From Desulfobulbaceae bacterium (lineage in GTDB: Bacteria > Desulfobacterota > Desulfobulbia > Desulfobulbales > Desulfobulbaceae): a stretch of DNA of 61,565 nt. The notes beneath the pieces are model-generated. The model was not told where the DNA came from and searched no databases. It worked only from the letters and a program-made list of their open reading frames with translations. The stretch is from positions 1 to 61,565 of the forward strand of contig JANTGH010000002.1 in NCBI GenBank assembly GCA_024763055.1, written 5' to 3'. The position numbers and the translations under genes were made by a program. Numbering within the stretch: the stretch's first letter is position 1; every line of letters starts with the position of its first letter. Of the stretch, positions 61,067-61,565 are shown piece by piece.

Positions 61067-61256
61067 CAGGCTGCAGGGCCGTCATGTCAAGGAAATATAT
61101 AATCCGTCTTCCTTGGTGCCGGTTCCTGCACGCTGCGGGGAAATGAATATCGGCAAGAAAGAACTTGCCACCTTTCAGGACAAGCGTTATAGCGGGCAGA
61201 ATAATGACATAGTAGTAAAAAGTCTTCAAATCCGTAATGCTGCATTCTACCAATCT

Positions 61257-61363
61257 CGTCATTCCCGCGGTCTGTTAGGCGGGAATCCAGTTGTTTCAAT
61301 GCGTTATGGATCCCCGTCCCCGACTAAAGATCTCGAGGATGACGCACTACTTCGGGGATGACG
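61257..61363. repeat. REP-like/ATTCCCGC palindromic repeat
   Basis: CGTCATTCCCGCGGTCTGTTAGGCGGGAATCCAG ... GGATCCCCG...TTCGGGGATGACG. Confidence 0.75.
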
Positions 61364-61412
61364 AATTTGAAGATTTTAACTGCCTTGGCCCTTTTTACGG
61401 TCCATCAATAAT

Positions 61413-61565
61413 GATGAACTCGTAAAAAGTACAGACAGTGCTTAAAGATGGCTAAGTAAAAACACAGGTATACAAGGAGTAGTGTTCTGTGGCGGGTCTT
61501 AACTATACATGTAGTATGTTGAGAATCGCCACAGGACACACGACGCAGTAGATCGAAGTTTTTAC
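61413..61565. repeat. second copy of the 2486-2663 element, truncated by window end
   Basis: GATGAACTCGTAAAAAG...CTTAAAGATGGCTAAGTAAAAA...GTATGTTGAGAATCGCC...GACACACGACGCAGTAGATCGAAGTTTTTAC. Confidence 0.85.

Noticed and set aside
1-61565. CRISPR array, prophage, rRNA or transposase gene
   Set aside because: No regularly spaced direct repeats, phage structural genes, rRNA-like sequence or transposase motifs were seen.

Overview
The window reads as a chromosomal segment of a deltaproteobacterial, Desulfobulbales-like genome (taxon inferred from gene content only). The left half is mostly housekeeping: glnS (cut by the window edge), gltX, serA, ispE, tRNA-Gln, prs, rplY, pth, carD, rluD-like, coaE, rho, rpmE, prfA, prmC, murA, a two-component pair, tatC, fba, a sugar epimerase, adk and purC. 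The accessory content holds the notable signals. (1) An octaheme c-type cytochrome of the OTR type is interrupted by one in-frame TGA. That TGA is followed by a perfect 7-bp hairpin with an AGGU loop at bacterial-SECIS spacing, so the gene is a strong selenoprotein candidate. (2) A heme-sensor (DUF3365-like) histidine kinase and sigma54 activator sit beside two matching palindromes and a GG-N10-GC sigma54 promoter, which drive a YeiH/UPF0324-family transporter operon. (3) An adjacent cluster carries a Usp, an unknown protein, a radical SAM/SPASM protein, a Ser/Thr kinase-Usp-CZB fusion, a metallophosphoesterase and a second heme-sensor fused to a degenerate Ser/Thr kinase. (4) A LexA/DUF72/ImuB/DnaE2 SOS-mutagenesis locus has a shared TGTA-N7-TGTA direct-repeat motif upstream of both lexA and imuB. 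(5) tatC is frameshifted at a T9 run. (6) Several families of dispersed or foldback repeats are present, including a 178-bp element with TIRs, a perfect 7-bp target duplication and a hairpin that covaries with a second copy at the window end. No CRISPR array, rRNA or transposase gene was seen. No database search was possible; family names come from reading the translations.
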